From contig OY821521.1 in the NCBI GenBank assembly GCA_963682025.1, positions 99,563,354-99,627,353 of the forward strand: 64,000 nt of DNA, written 5' to 3'. This document shows, piece after piece, positions 46,286 to 57,688 of this stretch. The notes below the pieces were generated by a model that had not been told where the DNA came from, searched no databases, and worked only from the letters and a program-made list of their open reading frames with translations. The translations under genes were made by a program, and so were the position numbers. Source of the DNA: Cordilura impudica (taxonomy: Eukaryota; Arthropoda; Insecta; Diptera; Scathophagidae). How positions within the stretch are numbered: position 1 is the stretch's first letter; every line of letters begins with the position of its first letter.

Positions 46286-46550
46286 AATAAATTTTGTACT
46301 TTCTGGGACAAAAAAGTATTAAATTTTTAACGGAAAATTAAGCTTGTCATATCTGGCTCTCATAATCAAAAATTGGAGAGCGCTCATGGCAGAGTAAATG
46401 CGTTTCTTTTCTTGCCAGAAGCTACCCATACTTTTTCTCCCAATTGGAAAAAGCGTCAAACCAAAAAGCCAGGTGCGTAGCAACCCCTGCCCAACCATTA
46501 CCTACGCAATGAAGGTTAGGGCGAGCTATTTAAAATAAAAACCTTAAACT
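46281..46550. other. Moderately GC-richer fragment, unidentified
   Basis: 46330-46530 is less AT-rich than its surroundings and may be the edge of a retroelement UTR that resumes at 46979-47073 past the MITE. No coding frame or tRNA-type promoter box was found. Confidence 0.3.
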
Positions 46551-46553
46551 TAA

Positions 46554-46975
46554 AGGCCCAAATAGACTACACAAAATGATTGCGCAAAATCGCGTTTGCG
46601 CATCAACTTTTTTAGATATACACTACACAAAATTTATTAGCACAAGCATAGAATTTTAGTTAGGTTTTTATTTTTGATTTTATTTGCTTATTTTCCAAAG
46701 AGCTGGAAATTTTCTGTATTCGTCAATAAATTTTTCAACAAAAATTGTTTCTTCCGACATTTTGCTAAACATACACTAACTACATTGTTCTTTATTTTAT
46801 TACTTTTTTTCTTCCGCCTGTGTTGACAACGCGAGATGTTTTAGAAAGTTACAATTTTAACCGATTTGATTTTTGCATAACTTTTGCGTAAACATGAAAA
46901 ACACCCCTATACATTACACAAAACTTTGCGCAAACACGATTTTGCGCAATCATTTTGTGCAGTCTATTTGGGCCT
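46554..46975. mobile_element. PIF/Harbinger-like MITE (422 bp), about 50-bp TIRs
   Basis: TAA at 46551-46553 and 46976-46978 flank AGGCCCAAATAGACTACACA (left) and its inverted partner with one mismatch. The match runs on through AAATGATTGCGCAAAATCG. Confidence 0.92.
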
Positions 46976-47076
46976 TAAGCTAAAACGAAAGGAGGACGAG
47001 GACCACAAAGCAAACACAGTCCCGTTAGTTCCTCTTGTTAGATGGATCACAGATGACAACTGACTATTAACTCTTA

Positions 47077-47165
47077 GGGCACTGTTACACGATCAATATT
47101 GTATATTGGCCGCGATCCAAATATCACAATATATATTGAACGTGTACCATGCAGTAACAGGGCCC
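47077..47165. mobile_element. 89-bp mini-MITE, almost fully palindromic
   Basis: TTA at 47074-47076 and 47166-47168 flank GGGCACTGTTAC and GTAACAGGGCCC. Inside, CAATATTGTATATTG faces CAATATATATTG. It is among the smallest elements here. Confidence 0.8.
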
Positions 47166-47483
47166 TTAAAGGAAATCTGCTGTTTTATGGTTATGTAAAA
47201 TTTGAAAAGTAAAATAACAAATTTTCTTTTCTGTTTTACTTTTTTTATGGTTTGTTTTCCCACTAAGTTTTTGGTATTAATTTTGAGTAAAAACAAACGG
47301 CATACAAACAATAAATAATTAAAACTGTATGTTAAATCCAAAATTGTTTTTCCATACTACGAATTCGTATTGCATTTTGCAGTTGACGTCCTTAATTTTT
47401 GAAATTTAAAGGACTTAAGTCAATTATTTTGAGAATTAAAGGTAAGTATTTCAAGGATTATAAACAGCAAATGGAATGCATAA

Positions 47484-47741
47484 AGGCCTAGTTAGCTACA
47501 TGTAACCTTAACCAAACGTGTCAGCTGTTTGTTTCGGTTACTTGAAAAGCATTTAGAACAGTTACCGAACTCAACTGTCACGTAACCGGAACGTCCCAAT
47601 CTGTTGAAAATAGATTTTTGCTCCGTTTGTACATGCCATTTGTGAACAGCTGATAAAGTTTGGATAATTTTACAAGCATTAAATGCCAACGTTACATTTA
47701 AGGTACGGATACATTTTAACAACGTGTGGCTAACTAGGTCT
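47484..47741. mobile_element. PIF/Harbinger-like MITE, AGGCCTAGTTA family, copy 1 (258 bp)
   Basis: TAA at 47481-47483 and 47742-47744 flank AGGCCTAGTTAGC and GCTAACTAGGTCT. The interior has inverted CGTGTCAGCTGTTTGTTT and GTGAACAGCTGATAAAG blocks. A second copy lies at 50244-50530. Confidence 0.9.
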
Positions 47742-47744
47742 TAA

Positions 47745-48177
47745 GTGTTTGTTTACACATGAAAGTTTTTTTGCTGAAAGTCTTGAGTTTATAGGTGAGA
47801 GAAAAAAAAAATTCCACAACAAAAATTGCCTTGTGTGAACCGCGACTAACTGAAGTTTAGTCCCGGTGTGTGCCGGCTTACACATGAAAGTTTTCTTGCT
47901 GAGTCTTGAGTTTATAGGTGAGACGGGATTGTCGCAATTGCCAAAGTGAAGTTATTCTAAGTTTTCTTTAATTTTTATGTTTTGTTTGTGTTAAGAAAGA
48001 TAATAAGTTGAAATAAAGTTAATTTTAATGAATTAAAATGATAAAATAAACAGATAAAATGATAAAGTAAACATGAACAAATCTTGAATTTCAATACAAA
48101 AATTTCAGTGTGTAGACACGGATGAAAGTTTAAAAGAGAATTTCAGTTTCAGAACGAAAAATTTCATGTGCCGGGAC
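47745..48177. mobile_element. GTCC-type small MITEs, one rearranged, one 318 bp
   Basis: At 47860-48177 the ends are GTCCCGG and CCGGGAC with ACACATGAAAGTTTT next to the left end. The sequence just left (47755-47848) joins a similar left part to a right end TTGCCTTGTGTGAACCGCGAC, like that of the element at 48365-48971, so it looks like a chimaeric deletion product. Confidence 0.55.
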
Positions 48178-48364
48178 TTTGTGTAAAAAGAATTTATTAT
48201 TGGTTCAAAGTGAAAAATCTATTTGTGTGAAAAAAATAGAAACAAAGAAAAAATGAAATAAAAAAAAGTAAAAAAATAAATAAAATAATAATTTTTCACA
48301 GCGAAGCAAAGAATGAAAAGAATTGTCAAATAATAACCTGCAGCTAACTTCGTGTTTATAATTA

Positions 48365-48971
48365 GTCCGAGTTCATACAAGGCAACTTTTGTTGCGCAAT
48401 TCTTGAGTTTGTAGATGTTTGCGGTGAGGGGAATAAAAAGGGAAAAATAATTGCCGGTTCTCGGCTATTTCAAGCAATTCTCTCATTCGCTTTTTTTTGT
48501 TGAATATTTGACATTTCTTTTCATTCGGTGTTTCGCTTCTTGGTGTGAATAATTCGTAATTATTGTTTACTTTATTAAAATGGCCTTTAAATGGAATCGG
48601 GACTTAATTTTTTTCTTTTGAATTCATTTTTCAACAAAACCAATTAAATTAATTTATGTATGTATGTATTTAATTTTATTATTGTTCTTTACGACTAGAG
48701 CACAAATGTCAAAGTACAAGAAAATAAAAACAAAACAAAACAGTAAAATTGCCGAAGAAATTGTCGTGTGTGGACATAAAAGCAATTTCAAAAGAGAATT
48801 GCCAAAAAGTTGCGCAATAAAAATTGCCTTGTGTGACCCCCGACTTACGAATGGCACAACAAAACGAGTTGCCGAGTTAAAGCAACTCCGTACCAAATAC
48901 CACTCTTCTATCCCCTCTCACCGACAAACTCAAAAATTGCTCAACAAAAATTGCCTTGTGTGAACTGGGAC
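48365..48971. mobile_element. PIF/Harbinger-like MITE, GTCC type (607 bp)
   Basis: TTA at 48362-48364 and 48972-48974 flank GTCCGAGTTCATACAAGGCA and, reverse-complemented, GTCCCAGTTCACACAAGGCA. The TIR extends to about 60 bp (GCAATTCTTGAGTTTGT). Confidence 0.9.
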
Positions 48972-48974
48972 TTA

Positions 48975-50240
48975 GTAAGAAATTCATTAAGGTTTTGGTC
49001 GAAATAATTCGTACAGTTTTAACGCTGTAAATATAAGTCGTAGATATAAGGAATTCATACTGTAATTCCATTCAATAAGAATTCAGTCTCTTGCTAAATG
49101 TCTCTTATTGAATAAAATTTTTGCAAAGTAAACTTGTTTCATCTAATACGTTATGTTATTGGAATGACGGCAACCCTTAATTGAGATATTAAAAACAAGT
49201 GATACAAGTGGATAAAAGAGAAACACAAATGCAAGTTAAAATATCATAACGTCAACAATTTTAAAATGTTGTTTTATAGAGATTTTATATTTACAACATC
49301 ATCCATATGGTAGTAAAAACATGAGTTTTACAAGTTGTAAATGGAACACGCTAAATATTGTTAAGCAATAAATTTATTAAAAGTACGCGTGTGGATCACT
49401 TATACAAATGAATATAAATAGTTATTTGCAAAACGGACATTCACTCACACATAGAAGGAAATAAAGATATTAGTACAAATACGCTGAATAGTACAGGTAT
49501 TTTTTTTTTTTTTTTATCAAATAGATAACTAAATTTCTGGGTCAGGAGTTCGCAAAACATATTTCAATAATAATAGAAGCAACATTTTTTAAAATTTGAA
49601 TTGCATACAATTTTGATGTCCCAGATGAACTTATGTATAGAAATACGTATGCATTATTTAAAAAAGTGAAGGGCGTACAATAGCCAAACAAAACATTCAT
49701 TCGTATTTGCCACCAAGATTTTAAGAATTATTGAATGAGTTCAGTTTGCCGTTTTTATTATATTACACATTTGTATCTGCACTACACAAAAAACACTCAC
49801 ACTTTTACCAACACAAAAATATCGCTCACCGTAAAATTGTTCATTATCCACATCCATTTTTATTGTATTTTTCATTTCAATTTAACTTTATAACACATAT
49901 TTTTATATCAAATACATTGTATAGTTATTAAATTCGAGAAATATTTCTCTAAAAACATTAAAATATAACTGAAAACGACCGGCGGTTTCAAGAAAATCTT
50001 ACTGAATTGTCGACGGGGCAAAAGTTGAATGGCAACTAAAAAGAAAATGTCAAATTTCTTTAAAGACTTGATGATGCCAGATTTTACTGAAACAGAGTTC
50101 ACTGCGTTCATATATATAATGAAAATTGGGCTTACCAGTTTTAAAAGTTTTACGCTGAGCACACAAAATGTTCCATCGTATGTACCAATGTTTCATGTCA
50201 CAATTCATGTTTCATTATAAAGTTAAATTATTGTTGCAAC
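48975..50240. other. AT-rich non-coding stretch
   Basis: No gene or element was recognised. A T run of 19 lies at 49501-49517. Confidence 0.4.
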
Positions 50241-50243
50241 TAC

Positions 50244-50530
50244 AGGCCTAGTTACTCACACGTAGCCGTAACCAAACGTGTCAGCTGTTTGTTTTTTTGT
50301 TACATGAAAAGCAGTTACCGAACTGAGATGTCATTTAGCCGGAACGTCCTAACCTGTTGAAAATAAATTTTTGCTACGTTTGTATGTGACATTTGTGAAC
50401 AGCTGATAAAGTTTGGTTAATTTTACACAGCAACATGCTGGTTCGTTTTTTACATTCTATAATTACACTAAATGCCAACTTTACATTTACGGTACTCTTA
50501 CATTTTAGCAACGTGCGGCTAACTAGGCCT
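50244..50530. mobile_element. PIF/Harbinger-like MITE, AGGCCTAGTTA family, copy 2 (287 bp)
   Basis: TAC at 50241-50243 and 50531-50533 flank AGGCCTAGTTA and TAACTAGGCCT. The interior aligns with 47484-47741, including CGTGTCAGCTGTTTGTTT and GAACAGCTGATAAAGTTTGG. Confidence 0.9.
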
Positions 50531-50565
50531 TACGTTATCAGACCGATTTCCTTTTAGGAATGTTA

Positions 50566-51079
50566 AGCGGGATATACACGGTCAAAATGATTGAACTGCA
50601 TTTTGGTGGTATTAGTGAAAATGTGTTTGTATGTGTCACACCGACGATGATTGAAGCAAAATCAAAAATTTTAGATTTTCTGCTTGCATGACGTACGAAT
50701 TTGATGTGTGTATATCGTTGATTGATCAAGCATGTTCTCATTTTTAATGCGACTTTGAAGCAAATGGTTGTGAGATGTCGGATGAAAGGCAAAATATTTT
50801 AGAATTGCCATTAAGTTTTCATGGATAAATGAATTCCTTTTTTTAACCACTCCTTCATCCATATACGTCTCTTCTTCTTCTTTTTTTCATTTTCTTTTGC
50901 TTTTAAGCACACTGCCAAAATGGCGACAAGTGTATCGTACGCTACCGACATGATGTTTACAGCACAAAATCAAAAACCAAATGAATGATTGAAGTGCTAT
51001 GCAGTACCGTGTATGTTCGAAGCTTCATGCACACATACATGAATTTGACGTCAAGCATTTTGACCGCGTATATCCCGCT
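50566..51079. mobile_element. PIF/Harbinger-like MITE (514 bp)
   Basis: TTA at 50563-50565 and 51080-51082 flank AGCGGGATATACACGGTCAA and, reverse-complemented, AAGCGGGATATACGCGGTCA. It lies only 32 bases from the previous MITE. Confidence 0.88.
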
Positions 51080-51082
51080 TTA

Positions 51083-51701
51083 AATATGACAATAAAATAA
51101 ATTATACCATAAATTTTAGTATAATTTAAAACATTTTTAGACAGCAAGAATTTACTAGTATGGCTCATTTAATAAGAGCTATATCCTATACCCTAATTGT
51201 TTAATATTTCGAATTATCCATCAATTATAATTTAATAAATATATTCAATTATTTCAAATTGAGATTTTGAAACACCCTGTCATTAATATTGTTGTCAAAT
51301 AACAATGTTACAAATGTCACTTCTTTTATAATGGCTGCCATTATAAAATTAATTTATTTGTTGACCGTTTTATACATTAAAAATGCGAAAGGTATTAAAA
51401 AATTGTATTATCAAAGTGTAACTTGTTGACTTAAGTTATTAAAATTAATAAGTTCTAAGTGTAAACTAAAGTTCTTTACTATTAAGACGCTTTTTGAAAG
51501 CAAGACCACAACGCTGCTAGCAGAATATAATAGTGTGTATAAGTGTGTGTATTGTTTGTGTTCTTACTAAAGAAAATACAGCAGCCTGACAAATTAACAA
51601 TTGGAAGAAAAGCAGTGCTCTAGAGCTTTAAAAATTAATAAAAATCCATAGCTAAAATTTTTGGGAATGAAATTAATCCTTTTTATTTTATTTTAATTAA
51701 G
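51083..51701. other. Non-coding; possible upstream region of a host gene
   Basis: No element was recognised. It precedes the possible exon at 51702 with a TTTTAATTAAG acceptor-like end. A promoter cannot be shown. Confidence 0.3.
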
Positions 51702-51816
51702 GTGAAATAAGTGACCGTTTATTAGATGAAAATCAAGAAAATATGGCTTTGGAACATACAAATAGTAAAGAATTCCCAGTGGTGCCTGTACAAAATTCTA
51801 TACAAACACATCCAAG
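51702..51816 (+). CDS. Possible host exon, unidentified
   Basis: A 115-base stretch is open throughout and bounded by an acceptor-like TTTTATTTTAATTAAG and a strong CAAG/GTAAGTT donor at 51817. It contains an in-frame ATG at 51743 giving MALEHTNSKEFPVVPVQ and continuing to QTHPR. The base composition is less AT-rich than the surroundings. No known family came to mind. It may be a first coding exon. A chance open frame of this length remains possible, and no downstream exon in matching phase was proven. Confidence 0.4.
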
Positions 51817-52487
51817 GTAAGTTACAAGAATCTTACGAAAAAAGTTACTTATTTTATATTTATTGTAGATTTAATTAAATAAAAATGTTTAATTATAATA
51901 AATTATGCTAAAAAAGTATTCGGATTAAAAAATAAACAATACACTAGAGTTACATCTCTATAAATATACCTTTTGAATAACAAATCGGATTCTATTAGTC
52001 CATTTTCTATAACAATAAGGTTATATAAAAACAATTTGTAGGATTCGCTTAAATATAAACATAACTTATTTTAAAACCTGAATATGTTTTTTGAACTAGT
52101 TCGTGAAGTTGTTAGGAAATGTAAAATTTGATTTTAAAGACAAAAAAAAATTTGTTTTGGTATTAAATTTTGACATTGACTCAAATGAACATAAGTTACC
52201 TATCCGCACTTAATATTAGACCGATCAACTCTAAATCCATCCATCCAGTTAAACCTACATTCGAGGTGAGATTTACATCAAAATATATTTTTGTTCAGTT
52301 CAGAATGCTCTGAGAACTGCGCCAAACCATACATACAGCCAGCCATACACTACACAAGTTCAGTGCTTAAGTCTAGCACTGTACAGTGCGTTTCTGTAAT
52401 ATATGGGGGTGTTTGCACAGTTGAACTGAGCAAAAATATCAAAATCGTTTTGATATATTTCTCAATTTTTGTTCAATTGTTCAATAT
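51817..52487. other. Non-coding stretch with an imperfect inverted repeat
   Basis: TTTTTGTTCAGTTC near 52290-52303 faces GTTGAACTGAGCAAAAATAT near 52421-52440, so a small foldback element of about 150-180 bp is possible. Confidence 0.35.
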
Positions 52488-52491
52488 TTAA

Positions 52492-52862
52492 ATACAAAAG
52501 AGTCACAACTCAAAATTTTCCATAAATTAATTCACAGTACACATTTCTATCTACTGCAAAAAATTATTTCTCATAACTATCTTCTTTAACAGGAAAAATA
52601 CTGTTATATCTGGGGCACAACTTGAGATAATATCACTAGTCAAATGAAAAAATTTCAGTCAGAGAGTCAGAACTCAAAATTATATTTTATTTCCACAAAT
52701 ACAATATAAGTTAAAAAAAAAGTATAGCAAAACTTTCCTCAAAATGGACATTTTTTCATAATGAAACTACATTTTTTAAATAATACAATCATTTTTACAT
52801 ACATAAACAGTTTTTTGCCTCTCCTGAAAATTTTAAAATTTTGAGTTGTGTCTGTTTTGTAT
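52492..52862. mobile_element. TTAA-flanked MITE (371 bp), perhaps piggyBac-derived
   Basis: TTAA at 52488-52491 and 52863-52866 flank ATACAAAAGAGTCACAACTC and, reverse-complemented, ATACAAAACAGACACAACTC; the match goes on through AAAATTTT. Non-coding. The tips lack the CCC start common in piggyBac, so the superfamily is uncertain. Confidence 0.65.
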
Positions 52863-52866
52863 TTAA

Positions 52867-53428
52867 GGTGCATATATCTGTTTTTTTTTATATTTTATAT
52901 TAATGATCTCCCTTAAATTATCGACCTAGTCGGATTTTAATTTTTACAGCGAACGTTGTTTCATCCGAGCCTACATTCGTAAATATTTTTTATTTTATTG
53001 GATCTAAGATATTCCGTTAATATTATATGCAACAATATTGGTAGTTAATTTTGCGAAGCTTTTTTACAATAGGGTATAATGGGAAGTTGGAGCATCGGGA
53101 GATGCGGAACTCATCAATAAATGATAAAAATCTGTAATATATTAAATTGCTAAGATCTCCCTTTAAACTCCGCAATTAAATCTCAAATTATCTAGTCGCG
53201 TCAACATGCACCAGGATGTGAGTTCAATATGTTTTGGCTCTTAGTGTTTGTGGTATTTTCGGAAAATGTATACAAAATATTCATTGGTGAATAGTTTTGA
53301 CACACAAAAGGAATTTTGCTTAACATTCGATGATGCGGTGAACAATTTTAGAGTTGTTTAATTGTAGAAAGTAGACAAGTCTTTGTATCACCTGAAAAGG
53401 CCCACCGAAAATTATTCCAAGCCTTTCA
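52867..53428. other. Non-coding stretch
   Basis: Nothing recognised. Confidence 0.35.
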
Positions 53429-53629
53429 GTGTCTGAAGAGGACTTTTGCATCAGTTACAAATGCGATATGCCAAAGAAATTGAACAAAATTAACACAATC
53501 AAATTCAATTACATGCGATCGAACTGTGCACTTGATGTGTGCCCATTCAACAGCAGGTTATTATTTATTATAGTAGTATTCATTCTATTTACTATTATAG
53601 CTGTACTCTCCCGCCAGAAGTTAATTTAA
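53429..53629 (+). CDS. Possible terminal exon with C-terminal membrane anchor, unidentified
   Basis: After a CAAGCCTTTCAG acceptor-like site the frame reads VSEEDFCISYKCDMPKKLNK and ends with a strongly hydrophobic segment (LLFIIVVFILFTIIAVL) then SRQKLI and a stop. This fits a tail-anchored protein. It would be an exon rather than a gene of its own, since there is no ATG at the start. Its phase does not match the donor at 51816 directly. Chance cannot be excluded; I recognise no family. Confidence 0.3.
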   Translation: MSEEDFCISYKCDMPKKLNKINTIKFNYMRSNCALDVCPFNSRLLFIIVVFILFTIIAVLSRQKLI

Positions 53630-54643
53630 TTTAATAATTAATCCATAGAATTGAATTAAAGTTGGAATGTGGCATCAACTACCGGAGCCACATCTATGCT
53701 TTAGAATGAAATATCTTACATATGGTATAAATAAATTCCGGCAAAACGCCTAACCATAAACCATTTTCGCAAACTAACATATGAGGTGAATCTAAAGTCA
53801 ATTAGTTTTCATCAAAACAATAGGTTCATTACTATATATATTTACTTGAGAGTTTGCAAACTATATAATACAAACATAACCGAAAGAAGTGCATTTAATT
53901 ATATTTAATGAATGTTTTACAAGAAAATCACAAAAAAGTGAAAAACAATGAGGCTTCAGTTAAAATCAAGGTAAGTTAAATAGCCTTGCGGAAGAGCCTT
54001 GTAATGGGACGGAAAAAGTGGACCTCATGCCAGTAACGTAGCCCATAATCGAAGCGGTCAACCAAAATATATAAATTAAGGCCGCAAAACGTCTGGTAGG
54101 AAATTTTATAGCAATACTTTTAAATGTATGGCTTTGGCTGACATCTTTATTTATGAACTCTAAACAATATGTTACCATACGTAGATAGATTTATGTCTTC
54201 TAATGTATTGATTGATTTAGAAACATCATTATGGCTGGAGAGCCAATAAATAAAATAAAATAACTAAGCTATTTTATGAATTTATCAGTATTAAGGTATT
54301 CATTATGTAAACTTAGATCTCAGGATACTATTACTATGTAATATATATTTTTGGCCAGAATGGCGTAATATTACAGAACTGAATAAATAAATAAATAAAA
54401 ACTGTGACTGTTTTGGAATTATATCAACTTAATCGATTGATTGTCATCCAAACAAAAATTAATCGATTAATCCAACAAACAAAATTATATATAAAAAAAT
54501 TCTTATTTTCGATCTATATCATTTTAATGATTGAGTTAGAAATTAAATCAGGCTCAAGACCAAATGTTTTTACTTTAAATAAATCAAAAACATTGGCACA
54601 TTTGAATCGAAAATTTTGCTTTATTTAAAGTAAAAACATAATA
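53630..54643. other. AT-rich non-coding stretch
   Basis: No gene was recognised. Confidence 0.4.
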
Positions 54644-54760
54644 ATAATCTCTAACTCTATTATGAGTATTTTTATTTGACCTTTGCGTTTTAATTTAAAA
54701 AAAATTATTATTTCAAGCTCGAGGTCTGTATTTTAAATTATATTTATTTATTTTATTTTC

Positions 54761-54794
54761 GATATTTCGCCAACCTCCGGTTGGCATCTTCAGG
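54761..54794 (-). ncRNA. Hammerhead-ribozyme-like core in the Penelope-like 3' region
   Basis: On the minus strand CTGAAGA (54793-54787), fitting the CUGANGA core, is followed by one T, a perfect 7-bp stem GCCAACC/GGTTGGC with loop GGA (54785-54769), then GAAA (54768-54765). Hammerhead motifs are known from Penelope-like elements. The extra T between core and stem II, and the lack of a clear stem I/III, make self-cleavage uncertain. Confidence 0.5.
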
Positions 54795-54970
54795 AAATCT
54801 TAAATTATAAGATATAAACACAAATAGTAAACATTAACAAAAACTGTAATTAATAAACATTAACTTTACACACAATTCATAACAAAAATGAACTTACAAA
54901 AAGCGAGTGACAATAGTCAAAATACCAATGCGTATGGACGAATTAACATTTTATATTGCACTAAATAATC

Positions 54971-55999
54971 TTATTTTATTTTACTAATTATATGCCTATA
55001 ACTATGAGCACAGTTTTCTGTGTCTGTTTTGTAATTTATTCTCCTTTGTTTTGGTACGTTAATAATGTGTAACATTTCTAATGTAAAGCGTCTCTTGTAG
55101 TTGTTCTCAGTTTGTAAAATTTTAACTTTCTCAAAGTTTGGTTTGTGGTGTTTCTCCGCACAGTGGGCCGCAAGTGCCGTTTTTTGGGTTAAATTATTTT
55201 TAAGATCTGATTTATGTCCTGCTATTCTAGTTTTTAGCTTGTTTTTGGTTGTACCAACATATACCTGATCGCATTTATTGTTATCGTCCCCTTTACATTC
55301 TATTCTATAAATTAGATTGGATTTGTCTAATTTGTTGACTTTGCTCTTCGTGTTGGAGAAAAGTTGTCGAAGTGTGTTGCCAGCTTTAGGTGCTATTTTA
55401 TATCTTTCTTTGTTGTATATTTCAGATTTTACTATTCTTTCAGATATTTTTGGCACGTATGTTAAAGATTTGTATGTTTTTGTGGTTTCTTCTCTTACAT
55501 TGTTCATCTTGTTATTCGTGTTATTATTTATAAGTTTCGTAATAATGTTATCCGGGAATGAGTTCTTCTTTAAAATGTCTCTTATCTTCTTTTTGTTGTC
55601 CGTATGAAACTGCTTGTCACTAATCGTTAGCACTCTTCGTATAAAATTATTTGCAGTATTTATGATAATATTTTTGGGTTGGCAAGAGTAATAATTTATA
55701 ATTCTCCCCGATGACGTGGGTTTTTGGTACCAATCTATTTTTATTTTGTTTCCTCTCCTTATAACAAATGTGTCCAAATAAGGCAATCTACTGTTTTCTT
55801 CTTCTTCAATGGTAAATTTAATTTTATGGTGAAAGTCGTTTAGTTGTTTTAGAATATGATCTATTTCATTTGTTTTTATTACACAAAACAAGTCGTCCAC
55901 GTATTTGGTAAGAAGTCTAGGCTTCTTGTCTAGTTTTTCCATTGTTTTGCGTAACAACTCCTCCATCACTATATCGGCTACTATAGGCGAAGCTATAAA
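54971..55999 (-). pseudogene. Penelope-like RT (C-terminal part) and GIY-YIG endonuclease
   Basis: The element codons begin at about 55999, near ASPIVADIVMEELL. Codons upstream of this up to 56038 (MFINYFSIELEI) come from flanking DNA. KYVDDLFCVIKT has the catalytic YVDD, and RLPYLDTFVIR follows, typical of Penelope RT. The C-terminal endonuclease shows LIYRIECKG, CDQVYVGTTKNKLKTRIAGH and ALAAHCAEKHH, matching the GIY-YIG fold with its Arg and the CCHH-like zinc region. It stops at 54971. No stop or frameshift breaks the remaining part, so it is a fairly young copy that lost its 5' end on insertion. Confidence 0.9.
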
Positions 56000-56014
56000 A
56001 ATAATCTCTAACTC

Positions 56015-56880
56015 AATACTGAAATAATTTATAAACATGGTAAAATGATCTCAATTTATTTTTGTTGGTTTTTTTTTATAAAAATTTCTTTATGAATTGT
56101 TATTTTTGTTTAATAAAATATAAAAAAGTATTTTTATTATTCGTTATTCGATTAATCGAACAATTTTTTAAATTATTCGACTGTTCGAGCAATGAAAAAC
56201 CCTGATCTATTATTCGATCAAAAGAAAATTCGAATTACATCATTTAATGCTAAAAATAATATAAATTATGGTGCGATAGTGCAACGTTGTCAATACTTCG
56301 TTCCATTACAAACATGTAAAGCATTTATTTAGCTTTGTCAAGAGGATCCATAACGATTCAGATCCCCTTTTATAAGGATCTATTTAGAAAAACATGAAGT
56401 TTTGGAAGTGAATACATTTTTTGACCGATAAACTCTTGGAGATTTTATATATTTCTTTTTTGCAAATCTTTAAAACCGTTTGCAATGCAAAACTGCAATG
56501 CGTAGTTTTCATAAACACAGTAGACTTAGTTTTGGCAATGTCGAAAGTTCATTATTGCATGGTGATGCTTTGTAATGCGCAACATCTGTCAAATTTTGTG
56601 CATTGTTTTTATTTGTGGTTCTTTGGTGCTTGATATATGTTTATTTTTACCTTTTTCTTGGCGGTAAAACTAAAAATACATCAAATATTTCAATTTGTGG
56701 TAGAAATGGCGGATTTGTGGTAAGTTGAACTTTTGTTAATTTAAAATTTGCAATTTTACGATTATTTATAATTTTTTGTATATTTATTCATAATGAAAAA
56801 AAGTGGAACGACGAAAGGAAGAATCTACGGATAGAAGTTCGTTTGAGGCATTACCAGATTTCAGTTATAGTTTTTGGAAA
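56015..56880. other. Non-coding stretch
   Basis: GTTTGCAATGCAAAACTGC near 56478 has an inverted partner near 57704-57724 across the region with the MITE at 57197; a larger foldback element of about 1.2 kb is possible. Confidence 0.35.
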
Positions 56881-57024
56881 TTTGATAACATCTCCCTTTA
56901 AGCGGCAAATAATTTTAATGATTTTAACGAACACCTTATATGCGAGACCAATAATTGATTACATCTCTCTTTAAGCGGCAAATCATTTTAATGATTTTAA
57001 CAAGCACCTTATATGCGAGACCAA
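56881..57024. repeat. About 73-bp tandem duplication
   Basis: Two units share TTTAAGCGGCAAAT, ATTTTAATGATTTTAAC and ACCTTATATGCGAGACCAA with few differences. Confidence 0.85.
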
Positions 57025-57196
57025 CTCTCACGCCAAAGCGATCGCCGACATCTGAAAGAACAATTATCGATAAGATTCCAAATTGAAATTTCTAATGCTT
57101 GTTGTAACGTAATTCCAATATGTCCAATTGTAGGTGAATGCCACCATTTCATTATTTGACAAAGCAGTACTGCCATAAAATCTTGCCATGTAATAA

Positions 57197-57688
57197 TAGT
57201 GTGTTTACCTCTAAGCAAAATCTAGTATATCTAAAATCTAGCTCATTTTTACTAGATTTCCCATACGAAACAAAATCTAGCTCGTTACTAGATTTGTGCA
57301 AAATCTCGCAAAACTTTTTATACTGACATGTGCCCATTCCAATCTGCTAAATTATAATTGTGGAAAATTAATTTGTTTTTGCTGTTCAAACAATACATTT
57401 AACAAATGCTGATTTTTTTTCGCAAAATTGTGCAAGTTTGTGCTTTTTTCATATTTGATGCATAATATAATTATAAAATCTGTTCCTTTTTAGAAGTTTC
57501 CATATCTCCATTTTCCTGTTTTGTTTATTTTTGGTATTTCTAGTTTATATGTTTTATTTTAATCAGCTGTTTATTGTTGTGGAAACAAAATCTCACAAAA
57601 TGTCAAAAAAGTAAAATGCAAACGGTATAGATTTTGAAATAGATTTCAACTAAAATCTACAAGGTTTTCCTCAGATGTAAACGCACTA
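57197..57688. mobile_element. PIF/Harbinger-like MITE (492 bp)
   Basis: TAA at 57194-57196 and 57689-57691 flank TAGTGTGTTTACCTCTAAGC and, reverse-complemented, TAGTGCGTTTACATCTGAGG. The interior has repeated AAAATCTAG units in both orientations. Confidence 0.88.

Larger units (their letters stand above)
54658..56000 (-). mobile_element. 5'-truncated Penelope-like element with 14-bp target duplication
   Basis: ATAATCTCTAACTC at 54644-54657 recurs at 56001-56014. The 1343-bp insert holds the end of a Penelope reverse transcriptase and the GIY-YIG endonuclease (minus), then a 3' region with a hammerhead-like motif. Truncation falls inside the RT domain, just before SPIVAD. Confidence 0.92.

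Noticed and set aside
54404..54628. 74-codon plus-strand frame
   Set aside because: AT-rich chance frame just outside the Penelope-like element, with no family signal.
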